Source: Deltaproteobacteria bacterium
GTDB lineage: Bacteria > Desulfobacterota > Desulfuromonadia > Geobacterales > JAJYBI01
NCBI GenBank assembly: GCA_021779095.1
Contig: JAJYBI010000019.1
Coordinates: 1-64,000 of the forward strand
Direction of reading: 5' to 3'
DNA: 64,000 bases
The notes below the pieces were generated by a model that was not told the origin of the DNA, searched no databases, and saw only the letters and a list, made by a program, of their open reading frames with translations. The stretch's first letter is position 1. Each line of letters starts with the position of its first letter. Below, one piece after another: positions 61,623 through 64,000 of this stretch. The position numbers and the translations under genes were made by a program.

Positions 61623-62242
61623 TGTATTCAACCCTCCCCCACTTTGTTCTCGGTTTTCACGGCTGCGACAAGGCAGTAGCCGAGGAAATCATCTCCCACG
61701 ACAGCAAACACCTCGAACGCAGTACCAACAGCTACGACTGGCTGGGCAACGGCATCTATTTCTGGGAGAACAATCCCGCCAGGGCACTGGAATATGCAAC
61801 ATTCCTGAAGGATCACCCCGAGCGAATCAGCAGCGGAAAAAAGCCGATCAAAACCCCGGCCGTCGTCGGTGCCGTCATCGATCTCGGCTACTGCCTCAAT
61901 CTGCTTGAGGCACACTCACTGGACGTCGTCAAGCAGGGGTTCAAAACGCTCCAGGATATTTACCGATCGTCCGGCCTGGAGTTGCCGCGGAATCTCGGAG
62001 TCCGCGGGAGCAAGGAACTGCTGTTGCGGAACCTCGATTGCGCGGTAATTGAAGCGGTGCACACGTTCAACGAGGCAAGCGGCCGACCGGCGTACGACAC
62101 CGTTCGAGGCATGTTTATCGAGGGGAAGCCGATCTACGACGGTGCCGGCATTTTCGACAAGAGCCACATACAGATCTGCGTCCGAAATCAGAACTGCATC
62201 AAGGGGTATTTTCATCCACGGCGGCAGGTGGATTTTGACTGA
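61622..62242 (+). CDS. ADP-ribosyltransferase-like protein, putative toxin
   Basis: A 206-residue protein whose start resembles the ART/PARP catalytic core: FHGCD near residue 11, then YDWLGNGIYFWE about 25 residues later, as the H and Y of the H-Y-E triad and the PARP-like GxGIYF strand. The third residue is uncertain; a later Glu (VIEAVH near 148) is a candidate. Codon start overlaps the small upstream gene. It is not DarT. I interpret it as a toxin; other enzymes on NAD are possible. Confidence 0.6.
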   Translation: MYSTLPHFVLGFHGCDKAVAEEIISHDSKHLERSTNSYDWLGNGIYFWENNPARALEYATFLKDHPERISSGKKPIKTPAVVGAVIDLGYCLNLLEAHSLDVVKQGFKTLQDIYRSSGLELPRNLGVRGSKELLLRNLDCAVIEAVHTFNEASGRPAYDTVRGMFIEGKPIYDGAGIFDKSHIQICVRNQNCIKGYFHPRRQVDFD

Positions 62243-62297
62243 ATCCGCTCTCCGCGCGACTCCTGGCGGCGTACAATCATCGTGGGAGAGGTGTGGG

Positions 62298-62378
62298 ATG
62301 ACGAACCTCCTTTCCATCCTGCACGGCATGGGGTTGAAAATGACCATCCAGCCGGAAACGACCGTGACGGCGTCGTAG
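62298..62378 (+). pseudogene. Remnant of an XRE-type antitoxin C-terminus
   Basis: An open frame of 26 codons reads TNLLSILHGMGLKMTIQPET, similar to the C-terminal end of HipB-like antitoxins (LL..L..LGL.L...P). The HTH is missing. A GGGAGAGG site and a TACAAT box lie before it, so it could still be expressed. A terminator follows. Confidence 0.4.
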
Positions 62379-62401
62379 CGCGCTCATGTTCCGAATGCAC
62401 C

Positions 62402-62427
62402 AAAGGCGGCCGTTTGGCCGCCTTTTT
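62402..62427 (+). terminator. Terminator
   Basis: AAAGGCGGCC-GTTT-GGCCGCCTTT, followed by T. It could end the module above. Confidence 0.85.
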
Positions 62428-62486
62428 CTTTGTGGGTGCCGGTTGTCGGTTGTGGATGGAAAGGCAGAACGTCACGCCCGCCAATG

Positions 62487-63006
62487 TCAGGCGGTCAGCC
62501 GTTCCAGGAAGAAGCGGAACCGGTGTGCCAGAAATGCGAGGCTGTGTTCCAGGGTGTGGCCGTCCGGCACCAGGTTCAGCTCCAGGCGGTGCTGCCGGGC
62601 GTAATCGATCACCGGCCCCGGTGGGACGATATCGTCGTCCCAGCCGTGGACGATGGCGGTCGGCAACCCATGGGGCACCGGCGGCACATCGGGATAGCCC
62701 GGCAGGCCGATGGCCGGGGCCATCAGGAACAGGCCGGCCGGCCTGATCCGCGCTGCCGCCGCCAGCGACACAGCCCCCCCCCATGCTGGAGCCGACCAGC
62801 ACGGTCGGGCCGTCGTTCGTGGGGCACTGCTCCAGCAGCATCCGCACCCGCTCAAGGGGATCGTACACCCCGCGGTAATCGATGCTGATCACCCGGAAGC
62901 CGAGCTCCTCGGCCACCGTGGCCAGGCGGGTGATCTTGATCCCCCAGGGGCCGGATTCCTTGCCGTGGGAGAAGACGACGGTTGTGCGGTGTGGTGGATT
63001 TATCAT
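62487..63006 (-). pseudogene. Alpha/beta hydrolase interrupted by a poly-G frameshift
   Basis: The first part reads MINPPHRTTVVFSHGKESG... to SSMGG, and the second part, in another frame, AVSLAAAARIRPAGLFLMAP to the end ERLTA. They meet at a run of nine G (minus strand) at 62774-62782; eight would restore one frame of about 172 codons with nucleophile GSSMGG, acid HGWDDDIVPP and His DGHTLEH. It is either a true frameshift mutation, a phase-variable switch, or a sequencing error in a homopolymer. Confidence 0.8.
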
Positions 63007-63119
63007 GGGACCAATTCTACGCCGGTATCAGCATCAGTCAAAGTGGTAGTACGTGCGCACCGCCTTGAGGAGATACCGGCGGCAGGTAGCATGCCTCCCG
63101 GCTGGTTTGCCCTTGGGGC

Positions 63120-63914
63120 TTATTTGGTGAGATTCGGCTTGTCCGCTTGTGGAACAGGTTTGTTCTCGCGGATGTCCATGCGGGCGACGTTGGCAAGGGG
63201 AAAGATAGTGACGCCCTGCCCTCTGCGATACAGAGCACAGTGGGTGGCAGAGGTGTTGATGAGATGGCCGGAATATTGATCAAAGCCCTTGGTGTCGTTC
63301 TTTAAGTATATGATCGCCCGTGAATCAAAATTCTGATCACCGACTTCACCGGAAAGAATTCTTTTGTGTTCCTTCAAGGCTGTCTCTTTTGCCAAATTAG
63401 TCATTCTATTACAAGAAAGAACAAATATTCCTATCATCACAATTACGTAGGCTATAGCTCTAAAAATCAGGTCAACAGTATTCATCACCCGATCATGAGC
63501 ATCAGTTGCCACCACATTGTTACGTAATACCGGTACGACTCTTTGCCTTAACCAGCTTCGTATTCCTCTTAGAAATTCGGCGACGGGTCGATAGCAGGAA
63601 ATTATGACTCCTACTACAACTACGCCGAGCCCCCACAATACGATCTTCAACCACGGCAAAAGGCTGGCCCCCAGAACAAGACATCTGAAAAATCCATAAA
63701 TTACTGAGTGTTCCTTGGACAGAGGAAACAAGCTTTCGGAAAGTCCCCAGCAGGAGAGATAGGTCTCATAATAAACTAGACCAAACACGTAGAACATTGA
63801 CGAGAGTACCGCAATAATAGCGGCTGAATACTGCATTATCAGCTTCATTCTACCGCCACCGGTTATTTCAACCGCAGAGCTAATCTCGTTATGTTCATTT
63901 GCTAGTTGACTCAT
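63120..63914 (-). CDS. Hypothetical membrane protein
   Basis: A 264-residue protein with about four membrane segments (about 25-50, 75-105, 145-165) and a soluble C-terminal portion. GC content is well below that of the surrounding genes, indicating recent acquisition. I do not recognise the family. ATG is 12 bases after AAGGAAA. Confidence 0.6.
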   Translation of the reverse strand: MSQLANEHNEISSAVEITGGGRMKLIMQYSAAIIAVLSSMFYVFGLVYYETYLSCWGLSESLFPLSKEHSVIYGFFRCLVLGASLLPWLKIVLWGLGVVVVGVIISCYRPVAEFLRGIRSWLRQRVVPVLRNNVVATDAHDRVMNTVDLIFRAIAYVIVMIGIFVLSCNRMTNLAKETALKEHKRILSGEVGDQNFDSRAIIYLKNDTKGFDQYSGHLINTSATHCALYRRGQGVTIFPLANVARMDIRENKPVPQADKPNLTK

Positions 63915-63955
63915 CGTTTCTCAAATTTCCTTTAAATGCTTATTAGAAACATATC

Positions 63956-64000
63956 TCACAACCGCCATTCCTTGCGATGTTCAGCCAGGTACTCGCGTGC
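63956..64000 (-). CDS. C-terminal end of a gene beyond the right edge
   Basis: Fourteen codons and a stop (REYLAEHRKEWRL before TGA) read into the window from the right on the minus strand. Too short to identify. Confidence 0.4.
   Translation of the reverse strand, partial: AREYLAEHRKEWRL

Overview
The window is high-GC chromosomal DNA with the gene content of a Geobacteraceae-type (Desulfuromonadia) bacterium. Evidence for this is a NuoEFG-less complex I operon, a methylcitrate-cycle operon, FKBP proteins, GEMM-type (cyclic dinucleotide) riboswitches of the form known from Geobacter, an HD-GYP response regulator, and many short palindromic intergenic repeats. I see no rRNA, tRNA, CRISPR array, prophage or intact transposase.

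Layout. 1-2.7 kb: edge of a haem protein gene, an isochorismatase-family hydrolase and a membrane TraB-like protein. 2.8-5.5 kb: an AT-richer accessory islet with a broken antitoxin, three integron-cassette-like genes with two recognisable attC-like sites and no integrase, an intact hicAB toxin-antitoxin pair, and the tail of a Txe/YoeB toxin. 5.5-13 kb: FMN-binding protein, CDF cation exporter, MFS transporter, phospholipase-D lipoprotein, a TetR/DUF4242 pair, and an HD-GYP response regulator. 13.1-20.3 kb: assimilatory sulfate reduction (barrel protein, DASS transporter, cysH, cysD, cysN) behind a promoter with repeated operators, and a ThiF-like gene behind a SAM-I riboswitch. 20.3-31 kb: lipoproteins, srkA, a B12/radical-SAM enzyme, an FKBP isomerase, a TPR-like gene behind two tandem GEMM riboswitches, dienelactone hydrolase, an extended GAPDH and a Nudix hydrolase.

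31.2-42.9 kb is one long operon, nuoA-B-C-D-H-I-J-K, an antiporter-like subunit, a small membrane protein, a second antiporter-like subunit, nuoM and nuoN. It has four antiporter-type subunits and no NADH-binding module. 43-49 kb: a degenerate FKBP paralogue, a small secreted protein, a GNAT acetyltransferase and prpBCD. 49-52.6 kb: a 2-oxoacid dehydrogenase E1alpha-E1beta-E2 operon divergent from prpBCD, so propionyl-CoA oxidation yields pyruvate next to the enzyme that makes acetyl-CoA from it. 52.7-60 kb: Usp, cyclopropane synthase, PFK, UPF0270 and YaeQ, a spermidine-synthase-like methyltransferase fold and a HIT protein. 60.4-64 kb: a soluble chemoreceptor, a two-gene module that looks like a toxin-antitoxin pair with an ADP-ribosyltransferase-like toxin, a frameshifted hydrolase, and an AT-richer membrane protein.

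The items most worth following up are the tandem GEMM switches with the A that marks cGAMP preference, the ThiF gene under a SAM switch, the integrase-less cassette cluster, and the ADP-ribosyltransferase-like module.
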